From Seminavis robusta (lineage: Eukaryota; Bacillariophyta; Bacillariophyceae; Naviculales; Naviculaceae): a stretch of 64,000 nucleotides of DNA. A model generated the notes under the pieces. That model was not told where the DNA came from. It worked only from the letters and a program-made list of their open reading frames with translations, and made no database searches. Every line of letters begins with the position of its first letter. Position 1 is the stretch's first letter. Positions 10,549 through 22,600 of this stretch are shown here, piece by piece. A program made the position numbers and the translations under genes. The stretch is taken from the NCBI GenBank assembly GCA_903772945.1, contig CAICTM010000230.1, positions 1 to 64,000 of the forward strand, in the 5' to 3' direction.

Positions 10549-13500
10549 TCAATCAAACTCTGATTCAAGCTGTGGAACTTCGTGCATTTGGTCTTCTTCC
10601 TCTTTGTTCTTCGAGAAGAACCTCGTATTTGCGCAGTGGCCCATAAACACTGCAAATACAGCAAACGTACTCCAAAGCTTGATATTTGTCGCAGAGAGAG
10701 CTTGCTCAGTCCCCTTCAGTTGTCGTTTCGTTTCTGCTAAGAAAGCTAGTTCGTCCTTGGCGTCTTCCAGCTCCTTTGTAATGACACTGTTCTTCTCGGC
10801 CAGATCATTCATGGTTGTCAACAGTGTTTCTTTCATGGACGCCAATTCTAGAAGTTCTTGCTCCGTTATTTGAAGCTGTTTCGCAAACGTACCGTTCTTG
10901 TTTTTGAGAGCTTGCTTGGTTTGTGCCAGCTCCTTCTTGGTGTGTTCCAACTCTCCTTCTTTGGTTCGGACGTATTCAATCAGCTTTCCCTTGGCAATAC
11001 TGAGCTGGCCGCGAATAAAGGCATTCTTTGCTGCTAACTCCTTCTTGACAAATACGAGCTCTTCTTGGAGTGCTTCAGCTCTGCCAAAGTCGTCCGCGCC
11101 ATTCACACTGCCTAGACTGGTGCTTGTGCTCGTTCGTTCCAAGTCTAGTCCATTGGTGGACGAAGCCAGTGCTTGCTTGGCAGCGTTGAGCTCCATTCGT
11201 TGCATCAATAGCTCCCTTTCGGATTCCTGCATGTTCGAAATCAGAATTTCCATGTCCCTTCTTGTGGCCTCCAGTTCTGTCTTGACCATCATCATTTCTT
11301 CCGTTTCCTCAAGGTTGACGGACCTAATCTCTTGCAGCTCGGCGCTGGCGATTTCGAATCGGTTTTGGGTGTCCTCAAGCCTAGACTCAAGGTCAGCGTT
11401 GACATCCTTTAGTCTCTCGAGTTCCTGTAACTCGGCGCTGGAGTCTTCCAATAGCTTCAGTGTGCGCGTGAGCTCAGATTCAAGCTCTGCATTCTTCTGT
11501 TTCTGAGTTTCAAGTTCTGGTTCCCTCGATGTAGCTTCCTCCAACTGCCCGTGGGCAAGCTTGAGCTCAGCTTCGAGCTTTGCATTGTTTTGCTTCTCAT
11601 CTTCCAACTCGACTTTCACTCCCTGCAGGTCAGAGTGGAGTGTTCCAATCCTGTCGGTTTGTTCCGCTAGCTCTTGTCTCAGCTCAGCTTCCAGCTTTGC
11701 GTTGTTTTGCTTCTCATCTTCTAACTCCTCTTTCACTTCCAGAAGGTCAGAGTTGAGTGTTCCGTTCCTGTCGGTTTGAAACGCGAGCTCTAGTCTCAGC
11801 TCAGCTTCGAGCTTTGCGTTGTTTTGCTTCTCATCTTCCAGCTCCTCTTTCACTTCCTGGAGGTCAGAGCTGAGTGTTCTATTCCTGTCACTTTGTTCCG
11901 CTAGCTCTAGTCTCAGTTCATCTTCCGATGATCGAAGCTGGTTTCTGACTTCCTCGAGTTGAGTTTCGAGTTCTTTGATGGATTGAGCATGTTCGTCCTC
12001 TGAAGCGTGTAGCTGGTTCTTGACTTCCTCAAGGTGGACCTCAAGTTCAGTGACTGTCTGCGTGGAGACCAGAAGCCTGTCGTCGTAAGAGCAGAGCTGA
12101 TTCTTGGCTTCCTCAAGCTTTGATTCCAGTTCTTTGTACGACTGATTCGACACAAGAAGGTTCTCTTCCGATGAGCGGAGTTGGTTGCTCACTTCATCAA
12201 GCTGCGACTTGAGTTCTGCGAAAGATTCAGCATGTTGCTTTTTCTCGGACTCCAGTTCTGTGTTGGACTGAATCGATTCCAACAGCTCATCTTCAGAAGA
12301 CTGTAGTTCAGTCTTGACTTGCTCAAGTTGTGACTGAAAGTATGAATTGGACTGGTTGGCTACCAGGAGCTCTATTTCAGCCGTTTGCAGTTGGGTTTGC
12401 GCTTGTTCAAATTGTGCTGAAAGCTCAGTATTTGCCTGGCGGAGAGCAATGATTTCTTCTTTAGATGAGTCAATTTCATTTTTGGCGTTCGCCAGCTCCG
12501 AGTCGAGTTCTTTGTTGTGTTGAGTGGATAGATCCAACTTGCTGGTGAGCTCATTGCTGTAAGATTCAGCATGTGCCTGGACTTGCGATACTTTGAATTC
12601 TAGCTCCTGAGACAGCTGCTTTTCATTATCAAGTTCAGATTTCAGCTCAATGAATGACTGTTCTGCGTCTGCCTGAGCTTGCTGGAGTTGACCTTGAAGC
12701 TGCACATTCGTGCTCTTCTCGTGCTCCAGTTGCTGAGTGACTGCGTTCAGTTTCTCATTGGAATTTTGTTCCAGTTCAGCAAGCCCCTTTTTTTGTGCAA
12801 TATTGATAGCTTGTTTCTCGTCCTCAAACGCCTTGGCTTGTTGGTCCATCGTCTCCTGGACCTCGATGAGCTGGTGCACGGCTTCTTCCAGCTTCTTTTC
12901 AGCCTGTCCAAGTCGTTCTTGCCATTCTTTGACGTGCGCCTCATGCTCCAGATCTTTCTGGATTTCACTTTCCGTGTGGAGGGTGATCAAGGCTTCTTTC
13001 TCAGCGGCGGCTTCCCTCGTCAGTTCACCCAGCTGTTCCCTGCATGTCTTATTCTCTGAATTTGCCTTTTCGAGCTCGTCGCGAGTCTCACTGAGTCTTT
13101 GGTTCAAACTATCCAATTCAGCCTTGTGCTCTTCCCGCAGATCCTGTTCATGTTGTTGTTGCTTCGCCAGGAGATCAATCTTTTCGTCTTCGGCGCTCTT
13201 GGTGCATTCTTCCATCTTCTGCTGAGCAGCATCTACTAATCCCTTTGTCATTTCCAGTTCTCCACGCACCTCATCGCGCTCATTTTGACAAGCTTCGAGC
13301 TGTGATTTTGTGTGTTTTGATTCTTCTTTTGCACTTTCAACCTCCTTTCGGATCTCAGCCACCTCGGTTTCGTGGTGTTGTCTCATGTCGTACAACGCTT
13401 CTTCTTGGCTTGCCTCAAGCGCTTGCTTCTCAGAGGCTGCTGCTTTGGTCTGTTCCGCTGCTTGCTGTTGGCAGCATTCCACTTCGTACTTGACTTGCTC

Positions 13501-15378
13501 CAACTCTTCTTGGGTGTCTTCCAGTTGTTTCTGGAGTTTTGCTTGCTCTTGCCGATGGTCATCAATGGTTGTCTCGAGCCGTACCTGCGTGCTGGCAAGC
13601 TCCTCTTCGGTAGACATTATCTCTTGTTGGTCCTGCTTCTGTTGTTTCTTGAGCTCATCAATTTCCTTTTTGAGCTTTTGCATTTGTTTTGCCTGATCTG
13701 CGACAGCATCGAATTCCCGCGTCCGAGTGAGATGCACAAGTCGTTGTACTTGCTCTTCCTTTTCTTGCTCGGATTGTATCAGTTGGTTGCGTAGAGAGTC
13801 GATCTCTTTTCGTAGCCGAGTCGTTTCGTCCTGGTCCTTTTCGTCGTTGTAGGTTTCTTCTTCGTACGTGCTGACGTTCCACAGGAGCGATTTGCTGTCA
13901 TTACTCGGGAGTCTCAGTGCGTTGGCCAAATCTAGGACCCCATCTTGGCTGTCTTCCGTCATGCTTGCTAAGGGTAAATTCGTACTGTCAATGTCCTCGT
14001 CGTGCTCTTCGTTGTCTTGGTCACGAGGAGGGTTCCGAGTTTGCACTTCTTGTTGTTGGCCGCCTAGAGGTAGTGTAGTGGCTGACTGGGGCAAAACAAT
14101 AGGCTCATCGCGTACGTCGTCGTCGGTTAGAAACACAAGGTCATCCTCATCATCGTAATTGTCCTCGTCGTCGTCTTCGTCATCCCTTTCGTCCGCCAGG
14201 GCTTTCATGATTCTTGCTGGATTGCGAGCGTCGTCGACATCAATCGACACTGGAGACGGAAGATTGATCATATCGTCAAAGAATCGCACCTTCTTGTTGA
14301 CTTTTCGCCTTGCATGAGTTCCCGGTGTGATCATGATACCCGGCGTCGTGGGCATGGCACGAGAGTCAAAGAATTGTAGTTGCACCGGTCCGATATGTCC
14401 ACTGACGCCATGGTGATGATGATTATGATGAGGAGGATCGTCGTCGAGGATGTGATCACTTGTAGTGCTGCCGGTATCGACAGAAGTCGTAGACATGGCC
14501 ATTAAGCTGGACAGCAGACTATTGCTGTTTTGTACGTCGAAGTATTCCGTTGATGCGGTCGATTGAACAGTCTTCATTATTCGAGGTTGTCCGGCCGACG
14601 GCGCTCCACCGCCCTGCACCTGCACCTGTACCGGTATCATTGATTGTTGTGGAATGTGGTTTTCATGATGATTTTGATGATGATGAGGATGAAATCCAGT
14701 AACATTGATAGTGTCGACATATAGATTGTCTTCCTGTTCGCCGACTGACGTGAAGGAATAGTAGTTCATGATATCGGTATCTGCATCGGTATCGTCTTCT
14801 TCAGAGTCTTGGTATTCATCTTCAACAGATTCTTCTTCCTCTTCTTCCGTGTTGCTACGATCCACTTCCATGTTATCAATGATTTCTTGAGAAGGCAAGT
14901 TCTTGTGGTTAAGGTTGTGAACGGTTGATGACGACATCTCGACAAAGAGACTGGCATGTTTTGCACAGGTAGGGCATTCTTTCCTTTTGCACTCGTCGTC
15001 GTCGTCGTCGTCTTCTTCAGAGTTCTTGAGCTCTACACTGTCATCTCCTTCTGCACTGGTATCCTCGAATATCTCTACTTGTGGATTGCCTTTGCTGCGC
15101 TTCTTTCGTGTTTTCGAAGAAGCGGCCAAAAGTTTGTTGTTGTGGTTGTGAAAACACGAGACGTGGAACAAATGGCCACAGGGATGAACCGTTCCAATGG
15201 CTGATGCCGCAGAAGGAAGTGGAAAGCTTTCAGTCGAAGAACTGGAGCGAATGATAGCACCATTGTTATCATTGTCCCTGCCATCCTTGATCATCAGGGC
15301 GCCATGGCAAACCCCGCAGTATTGTTGCCGCGAGTGGAACGCCTCTAAGAGTGATGCCGCTCCCGAGGCAGGAATCAT
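10549..15378 (-). CDS. RING-like, long coiled-coil, tail-anchored protein
   Basis: One uninterrupted 1,609-residue frame from the ATG at 15378. The N-terminus has a RING-like zinc site split by insertions: CGVC at residues 21-24, HPCGHLFHVSCF around 65-76 and CPTC around 143. Low-complexity acidic, His-rich and Ser-rich sequence follows (about 150-500). Then comes an almost unbroken coiled coil of about 1,000 residues rich in Glu, Gln and Lys, and finally a single hydrophobic segment (LWSTFAVFAVFMG, about 1570-1585) with a short polar tail. This layout fits a golgin-like or organelle-tethering protein, or a RING E3 ligase held on a membrane by its C-terminus. Which of these holds cannot be told. 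Three exact-length coiled-coil repeats sit at 11563-11913. Confidence 0.8.
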   Translation of the reverse strand: MIPASGAASLLEAFHSRQQYCGVCHGALMIKDGRDNDNNGAIIRSSSSTESFPLPSAASAIGTVHPCGHLFHVSCFHNHNNKLLAASSKTRKKRSKGNPQVEIFEDTSAEGDDSVELKNSEEDDDDDDECKRKECPTCAKHASLFVEMSSSTVHNLNHKNLPSQEIIDNMEVDRSNTEEEEEESVEDEYQDSEEDDTDADTDIMNYYSFTSVGEQEDNLYVDTINVTGFHPHHHQNHHENHIPQQSMIPVQVQVQGGGAPSAGQPRIMKTVQSTASTEYFDVQNSNSLLSSLMAMSTTSVDTGSTTSDHILDDDPPHHNHHHHGVSGHIGPVQLQFFDSRAMPTTPGIMITPGTHARRKVNKKVRFFDDMINLPSPVSIDVDDARNPARIMKALADERDDEDDDEDNYDDEDDLVFLTDDDVRDEPIVLPQSATTLPLGGQQQEVQTRNPPRDQDNEEHDEDIDSTNLPLASMTEDSQDGVLDLANALRLPSNDSKSLLWNVSTYEEETYNDEKDQDETTRLRKEIDSLRNQLIQSEQEKEEQVQRLVHLTRTREFDAVADQAKQMQKLKKEIDELKKQQKQDQQEIMSTEEELASTQVRLETTIDDHRQEQAKLQKQLEDTQEELEQVKYEVECCQQQAAEQTKAAASEKQALEASQEEALYDMRQHHETEVAEIRKEVESAKEESKHTKSQLEACQNERDEVRGELEMTKGLVDAAQQKMEECTKSAEDEKIDLLAKQQQHEQDLREEHKAELDSLNQRLSETRDELEKANSENKTCREQLGELTREAAAEKEALITLHTESEIQKDLEHEAHVKEWQERLGQAEKKLEEAVHQLIEVQETMDQQAKAFEDEKQAINIAQKKGLAELEQNSNEKLNAVTQQLEHEKSTNVQLQGQLQQAQADAEQSFIELKSELDNEKQLSQELEFKVSQVQAHAESYSNELTSKLDLSTQHNKELDSELANAKNEIDSSKEEIIALRQANTELSAQFEQAQTQLQTAEIELLVANQSNSYFQSQLEQVKTELQSSEDELLESIQSNTELESEKKQHAESFAELKSQLDEVSNQLRSSEENLLVSNQSYKELESKLEEAKNQLCSYDDRLLVSTQTVTELEVHLEEVKNQLHASEDEHAQSIKELETQLEEVRNQLRSSEDELRLELAEQSDRNRTLSSDLQEVKEELEDEKQNNAKLEAELRLELAFQTDRNGTLNSDLLEVKEELEDEKQNNAKLEAELRQELAEQTDRIGTLHSDLQGVKVELEDEKQNNAKLEAELKLAHGQLEEATSREPELETQKQKNAELESELTRTLKLLEDSSAELQELERLKDVNADLESRLEDTQNRFEIASAELQEIRSVNLEETEEMMMVKTELEATRRDMEILISNMQESERELLMQRMELNAAKQALASSTNGLDLERTSTSTSLGSVNGADDFGRAEALQEELVFVKKELAAKNAFIRGQLSIAKGKLIEYVRTKEGELEHTKKELAQTKQALKNKNGTFAKQLQITEQELLELASMKETLLTTMNDLAEKNSVITKELEDAKDELAFLAETKRQLKGTEQALSATNIKLWSTFAVFAVFMGHCANTRFFSKNKEEEDQMHEVPQLESEFD
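11563..11913 (-). repeat. Three tandem 117-bp coding repeats
   Basis: Three consecutive 39-residue units inside the coiled coil, each ending in EDEKQNNAKLEAEL. The 117-bp spacing is exact. The copies differ by a few substitutions, such as AEQSDRNRTL, AFQTDRNGTL and AEQTDRIGTL. They look like a recent internal expansion that conserves heptad-compatible length only loosely. Confidence 0.85.
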
Positions 15379-15947
15379 CTTGTTTCTTGCCTTTGCCTAT
15401 CAACGAAACCTTCTATAGTTAGTTGCAGAAAAGATGGCGGCTAGCTAGTGGGTTGGTTGCGTTGCTGATGATGAATTTGGCTTGGGTTTACGTCTGTTGC
15501 ATCTGGAGCGACCTCCATCTCTTCACAATCAGCACAAGATAAATGAGCGAACCAAGGTTTTGGCGAAGCAAAGAGTTTCGGCCGTTTCAAAGTCGAGGAG
15601 AACTCGAAGAGAACACGAGGACCGGTAGCGGTACCGTACTGTAGGCGGGACTCTTCGTGGTCCTCGGTACTGATTCTACGTACGTTTCACTTGCTCACTA
15701 TTTTGTTGGGACACAACAAGCTTGTCAAGCTGGCTAATTAATCATGGCTGGGCTGAGCTTCCGAGCATTGGAGGCACTGTGGCCGTGGCCAACAATGGAG
15801 TTTCCTCTCCGCCGACGGACGACCGACGACAAGGCCTTTCCGAGTTGCTCTTCGTTCGTACTTCTTGTTATTGTCTCCCTCGGTCAATCAGTTTTGCACT
15901 TCTGCTTCTCATAAATCTATTTGTACCGTATCCATTCACTGGAAACC
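15379..15947. promoter_or_regulatory. Divergent promoter region
   Basis: This 569-bp gap separates the start of the RING/coiled-coil gene from the start of the DRE-TIM-like gene. A short palindromic GGACCGGTAGCGGTACCGTAC patch lies at about 15620-15640. No other element could be assigned. Confidence 0.35.
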
Positions 15948-18900
15948 ATGCCTTTTTGGGACACTGGACAGCAGGAAGAAAAGGGGAAAGCATCAGATGC
16001 AATGGCGAGCAACGGGGAACGTCTTTCCACCAGTGGTTTGACCTTGGAATCTGCCTTGGATTGGACATCACTGCTGCTCAGCACAAAACTGGACAATGAG
16101 CAAGACATGGAACCAGAAGAAATCAAGGCAGCTGTGAAGGTGTACAAGGAACTCCATCGTATTTTGAAACTCTCCACACGCACTGAGGACACATTCGGAC
16201 AACCACTTTCGCCCAATGCTTCCAATATTGCACCAACGTCCTTTCATGAGCAGTTTATTGACTTGCAAGATGAAATCAAAGAGCCTCGGCCCTTGACCAA
16301 AGCCAACTTGGCGGAACTGAATGACTTTTTGATTCTTGACAATAGCCTGCGTGAAACTACAGTGGGAAGTGCCCGTGGTCACACCTTGGAGGAAAAGCAC
16401 CAAATTGTGGACGCCATTGCCGATACTGGATTGGAGGAAATTATTCTTGGAGCCTTTGGGAGCAAAATCTCTGTTGACAGTCAAATTGCTGGTCGCTGGA
16501 AAGCACTAGGCAAATCCTTTGACAATGCCTGGGGATTCTCGGAAGCCTTTGATCTGGAAGGATTTGATGAAGAGCCTCTTTGGCAATCTACTTCCAATTT
16601 CATAAACGCCAAACGAGACGGTACCAAGTTGCCGGACTATTGGGTGCCTACTCAGGCTGTCAAAACAACCTACAGTAAAGATGATCTGGCCCTGTTCAAG
16701 AGAGCCTATTCGTACTTTCCCCAAGGAAATGTGTTCAGTGGCCGAAAACCCAAAGACATCCTCAAAGAATCGGAATCTCCAAAAGGGCGCATCCCCATGG
16801 GGCTTCTCATGATGGCTGGATATGGCATTTGTAATGCCATTATTGAAGTTGATACAGCAGTGGAGACTTTTGACTATGAGACCTACAATCTTGTGGAACG
16901 ATGCCAGTATCTCATGCAATGGTGCAAAGACAACTTTCCACAACGTCAAAATGTGAAGCCTGGAGAAGATGACTCTGCTCGAATCTTTATCAATTGTCGA
17001 GATTTTGTCAATTATCAGCGCAGTGACAGTGGCCTGGAAATGTGCCTCTACATGGTTGACCAGCTCTGCCGATTGCCACCCAATCAACGTCCCTTTGGTT
17101 TCCTCATGGAGGATCCCACAGGCTGGCTGTGGCCGGATGAAGTTGGCCGACTCACGCGGCTCATCAAAGCCACAATGAATCAGGCTGGGCATCCAGATGG
17201 AAAGTTCTTGGTGCATCTTCACATGTACTTTGCTATGGCTGAAGCCTGTGTACTGTCATCCATGTGCAATGGTGCTGATGGAGTGTGGGCTGCTCTCTGC
17301 AAGACAGGAGCTCAGGTGGGACATGCATGTTCCACTATAACAGCAGTCAATTTGTATCGAGCCGGTGTGGAAAATGTGGCAAACAAGTACAACTTGTCCA
17401 AAATGTGCGAGGGAGCCCGATTGATCACCAAAATCACAACGAAGGAAGAATGTCCAGAATATGAGGAAGTATATGGGGAGCATGCTTTTGACACTGGTAA
17501 GATGAGACAAGCATTGCCAATCTGCGCCTACTGCTGCAATATTATGGCTCAATTATATCTCTGCCTGTCCCACTACACTGTAATCAGCATTCTTCATGTA
17601 AGTCAAGCTTGGCCATTGTTGTTGCCATGTTGTTGCCACATTGCAACAAGGATCTAATGCGTCCGCCTTTGCTATTTGGTGACTGTCAGGTACAATGTCC
17701 CTAGTTGTCGATATGCAATTGCTGAATTGATGATTGAGCTAGGGATTGATGCAAGGTACATCCGCCTGAATGAGATTTCATTGGTGTCCGCCATTGATCG
17801 AGCCATGGAATACCATTTTGGCAAGTCAGAAGAAGCTGGATGGGATCCAAAGCACTGCCCACAAATGTGGAATGCCATTGCCAATCACCTGGTTACCGGA
17901 ATTAGCCGAGACTACAATTCGCCACTTGGTCTAGGAACTCTGTATGCATTGGTATCAGGAGAGAATCTGCCACGCTCCATGATACACTCTATGCTCAAGA
18001 CAACCAAAGTTCTGGATACCCACCCCACTGTAATTGAATTTGTACACCGTTGGAACCGGCTTTGTGCCAAGCACCTTGGCAAGGACTTCACTTCTCCGAT
18101 TTGCGAAACAAAATGCATCATGCTTCCATGCATTAATCTTGAATCCCAGCCTCGGTTAGCATCACTTCCTTTCAAAGTGATTCAAGATGACTATGATCTA
18201 AACCCAGCCATTCAAGTTGTCCCACAGTGGGCCCGCAATAAATTGAAAAACCGAGAATTCAAAGTTATGCAAGATATTCAAAAAACCCAAGATCCTTTGA
18301 TGACTTTTGAAGAAAGGTTACTGTCTCTGAAACTTTTTATTGAAGAAGCAGAGAGCCTTCAAGTGTTACCAATAGTGGACGACTTTGCATGTCGATTGCG
18401 TTTCAATCTTTTCTTCGGTGAAGGTGATAGTTGGCTGAAGGAGGTGAGAATGGACCGGCCAAGCAAAGCAAACAAACGAATAGTGCGTGCAGCTGCAGCA
18501 ATCATGCAACGTGATGGAAACCATGCTTTGCACCGCATGGTTATGTCCTTGGTTCGAAGGGTGCAACACAATGTGGGGTTGCAACCAGACTTACTGCCAC
18601 TGCGGGAGGATGTCGGCATGGAATCCTTGATAAAAGCCTTCGAGCGAGTTGATGGTGATAAGGCTCAACATGATGCCCTAGACAAGTGGATCCAGGAATT
18701 TGAAACCAATGACAGTGCTGCATTTGGCAATGCCATTTTTGAGGTAGATGTTGACGACGCACTAGAAGCTGTGGATCGAAATGAGCTTCTGTTTGGCACT
18801 GAAGGAGAGGTTTACATGAGACAAGAGGAAACAGGATGCAAGAAGAAGGGCCAAGGAAGTTGGACTAAAAAGGTCAAGAGGATGTTGAGCAAAGAGATGG

Positions 18901-19040
18901 GAAAGTTTTCGCCTAACACCACACCAAAATCCTCCCCCAAGCAATCACCAAAACCTGTGAGGAAAACGCTAGGTACAAGTAGTGGTACAGCCCCCAAGGG
19001 TTTGAAACTGGCAGATGCAGTCAATGAAGTGGAATGCTAG
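15948..19040 (+). CDS. Divergent DRE-TIM metallolyase-like protein with a 10-nt micro-exon
   Basis: The ATG at 15948 opens exon 1 (15948-17496), followed by a micro-exon (17588-17597) and exon 3 (17690-19040). Introns are 91 and 92 nt, and only the micro-exon joins the phases (1 to 2). The product is about 970 residues. Residues 125-500 resemble the HMGL/isopropylmalate-synthase barrel. LDNSLRETTVG stands where LDTTLRDGEQ is usual, then comes EEKHQIVDAIADTGLEEI, and later the metal-type HxH in VHLHMYFAMAEA followed by CKTGAQVGHAC. The usual Asp of LRD is Glu, and the final Asn position is His. Family members condense acyl-CoA with 2-oxoacids or cleave such products. The changed metal site and long C-terminal half (basic, Pro/Ser-rich end) make the reaction uncertain. 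It converges on the VTC gene. Confidence 0.65.
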
Positions 19041-19627
19041 CATGAACTTGGGTTCTTGGCGTGGTGAAGCGTTTCCGAAACCACCATGCAAGGGCCGAGC
19101 ATTGTCCTTAATTGGTACTGGTACGTTGCTGTGCTCGCCCCTGCTGTACCCAGGCACCACGAGGATTTGGTACCCATGGTGCTCGTATCTAAGCGGGGCT
19201 CCTGCGACCTGAAGGTAGATCCATAGATGGGTATGACGCCCTCTGACGACGGTACCGAAGGGCAAACTGCTTCTTTCTTCTGGAATGAGCCAACATGCCA
19301 ACAGCGGGGGCCATTGGTGTTCCAAGGAGCTCGCACTTGCAGATTTTCTTGGTTCGCACGGTGCAGGAGCCAATCGATATCAAGGGACGTTAGGCCATGA
19401 GAAGTCGTTTGGAATAGAAGCTAATAACTCCATACTATTTATTTTTTATGAAATTCTTTTGAAGGTTCTTCGTTGACTTCCGTGCAGTCCAGCCGATGAC
19501 GCCGGTAGCGGTAGCACCGCCTGCATGTTCCGTCGAACGCACTGGACGGAGCCACCTCTTGCGTCTATCGGATAGGATAGCCAACTCACCAAAACCCGTT
19601 GGTCCCCTGAATCGCCGAGGCAACGAT
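19041..19627. other. Convergent 3' intergenic region
   Basis: These 587 bp lie between the 3' ends of the DRE-TIM-like and VTC genes. I see GGTACC-type words and no coding potential, so it presumably holds both polyadenylation regions. Confidence 0.4.
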
Positions 19628-22600
19628 TTAACCATTTCGTCCTGCGGATCCTTCAAGGGAATCACTGCTTTCATCTTCGGAAATTGAATCTGCTGATGCA
19701 TGTGCGCTGACTGCACAACTGGGCAAGATCAAACTTCCGCGACTCGGACCTTCCTCCACTGCCAGAGACCAGATCTGTGCGGGGGTGTCCAACGCCAGGT
19801 GCAGAATTAGTTGCGACCTTGTTGTGGGTTCTTCGGAGCTCCCTCGTAGGTTCTGGTTGCGTTCGGTGAGAAGGGAATTGCCCTGACTCTCAACAATCTC
19901 ACGTCGCTCGAGAGCAACACCTTCCCATTCCTTGCTGAATCCTCCCTCGACGCGAGGCAACGGGATGTCAGCCAGCAATTCACCCTCGTCAAGATCCCAA
20001 GCGCGCAGCAGCATTTCATTATCATGCAAGATGTATGCAATACCTTCAAAGTAGTACATACTCGATATCTTCATCTCAGTCAAGCCACTCTTGAGAACGT
20101 GGTTGTTCAAGCTGCCAATGCGCTCGAGTTCCTTGGGCTCCGACGCTTCCGCTTCTGACAGAACCAATGAGTCATCGTCTTCGTCGCTGTCTTGGGGAGG
20201 TGTAGTTGCTGCTGGATCTGGGACATTGTAGATGTGGATTTGGCGGTTGACATCGACAAACAAGCGCCCAGACCTGCGTGTCTTGTCAGGGACAAAGGCC
20301 AGAGCTTCCGCTTCTTCCGAATTGGATAGTTTCCACCGATGAATGACAGATAGCTCGTCGTCCTCGCCATTCCATTGCAGCTCAATCAGTTCCGTTCGCT
20401 TTGGTCCTTCGGACAAGGCGAACACACGATCATCGATAACAGTGAGTCCTTCGAGGTTGGAGTTGGGGATCTCAATCAATGTCTTCACACGGTTCTCTCG
20501 GTTGGGCAGAGGAGGGTACAAGGAATGAAGGAGAATACGCTGCACAGATGGAACTAGCAACGCGTTGCGCTTCTTGTCCACGACAATGTCACTGGGTTGG
20601 TATTCCAACTTTGAGATTCCGCGATTCGAATGTAGGTAACACTGCCCGATTTCTTCGTGCAAATAGACTTCTTTCGCTGCTACCGCTTGGGCTGCTCTGA
20701 TCTCGTCCAAGAAGTACACCAGCAACACTGTAACGCCGCCGCAAACGGATACCGCGAGGACGAACGGTCCAACGTGATCAATGTATCCGTAGGCACTTCC
20801 TTTGGAGAGCAAGCTGAGACGTCGAAAGTACACATAGGTAGCATAGAAGACAATGATGACAGCTCCACAGCAAACGGCGATTCCACTCTTGCGAGCATAT
20901 GTAGAAGTTGCTCCATGCTCGCTGTCGATTCCGAGCAGAATGACAGAGATGGTGACGAGCAAGAGCGACGCACTGATCCATTGAATGAAGGTACGTTCGT
21001 TGGCAAAGTACGACTTGGGTTCCACTCTTGCGGGTCTCTTGGGTGCAACAGACCGAGATTTCTTGTGGCTGTTTTGACCACAAGCGAAGAGTCCTCCAAT
21101 TCCAAAGGGACCCTTGCGACGAACCTTGGTTGTATCTTCCTCATCAGCGGCGGCAGAAGCACTGCTAATGACGTTTGGGATCAAGGCCGACGAGGAGGAA
21201 GTGCCGCGTCGTCTTGTAGACGCGCCACTTTTGGCAAATGAGGCAGCATTCTGGGAGGGTGTCCTGCCAGTTCCGGCAGTGGAGGCTGTTGGGTTGAAGC
21301 TCTTTTCTGCCTTGTCCGAGGAAGAGCCATCGGAAGAAGTCTTGGAAGTATTATCGGAGGTGTCGTCGACTTTGTTTCTTGTAAGGGAGGATGTGTTGGC
21401 ACCACCGTAGCTAGCGGCAAAGACGGCTGCAAAGGCGGGGTGGTCAGCCCAGTGTGGCAACTTTCCGATCTTGTCCATGTTGAAGGCAGCTGCACCAGTG
21501 AGGAACTTGGAGAACTTGGTTGCTTCTTGAATGACGCCACGTAGCTCCAGATCTTGCGCAATGGCTGGCGTAGCGTTGTCCCCGGCAACCTTGACTTCGA
21601 GGACGACAAATGGCACTCGTGTGGCCATGGTGTTTTGGATAATGGCATCCTCGGGGAGACACCATGAACCAGGCAGAGTTTTGGATTCGTCAATCATGGT
21701 AATGTTCCGATCAATGGTAAGTCGCAAGGCATTGCTCGACGACGACTGGAAGGCAGCTCGTAGATAACAAGTACGAACACAGGGTCGAAGTCCGTGAAGG
21801 ACCACTAGATCATGCATGCGGAGCAGACGATCCGCCGCTTTCGCCAGTCCCTGCGAATCGAGTGTGGGACAAGCCGACAAGGCAATGGCTTCGGCATTGT
21901 TCAAGTTCCAGTTTTCCATACTCAAGAACTTGACCATGTCCTTTTCTCGAATGGCCACTCGTTCCTTGACGGACTTTGTGTTGATCCACTTTTCATGATG
22001 CGTCTTGAGTTCCAAAAAGATGACTTCTGTTCCCGTGGGCCGTCGTCCATACCATCGTGCCCGGAGCAATTGGGCACCCTCGCGACGAGGCAATCGTTCC
22101 TGGTACAATGCCATGCTGGGCGAATCAAAGTAGATTGACGTGATGGGTGTTGCCAACTGATCCCATAGCTTATCACCTTCACTACGTTGGCTGAGACAAT
22201 CGGCCTTGCTAGTCAATCGGCCACTCTTTCCATAGACTAGCAGAGGAGACTCGGCCACAGCCGCCAGCAACAAATCCGTCAATTGATCTTCTCGGACCCA
22301 GTACTTGGTGGTGGCCCGTTCGAATGAGGTGGGTGCGACCCATTTGGAGCCGGCGGCCGTGGCACCCGATCGCTGCCTTTCTTCGGCCGTTCGGATCATG
22401 TCGTAAATGTCACTCAGCACGACAATCAAGGCGGAATTGGGTCCGGTTTTCCAAGGTGCCTGAGAAAAGCGTCTCTTGAGAGAGACGAGACAGGACGTGC
22501 CCAACTTTTCATCGGCATAGGTTCCAATTTCCTCTAGCAATTCCTTGTTCTGATTGGCAAACCTCTGCAGTTTGAGACAGGCATCGACGAGTTCTTCCGT

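Noticed and set aside
12679-13794. Several plus-strand frames opposite the coiled-coil gene
   Set aside because: Shadow frames of a Glu/Gln-rich coding sequence; no independent features.
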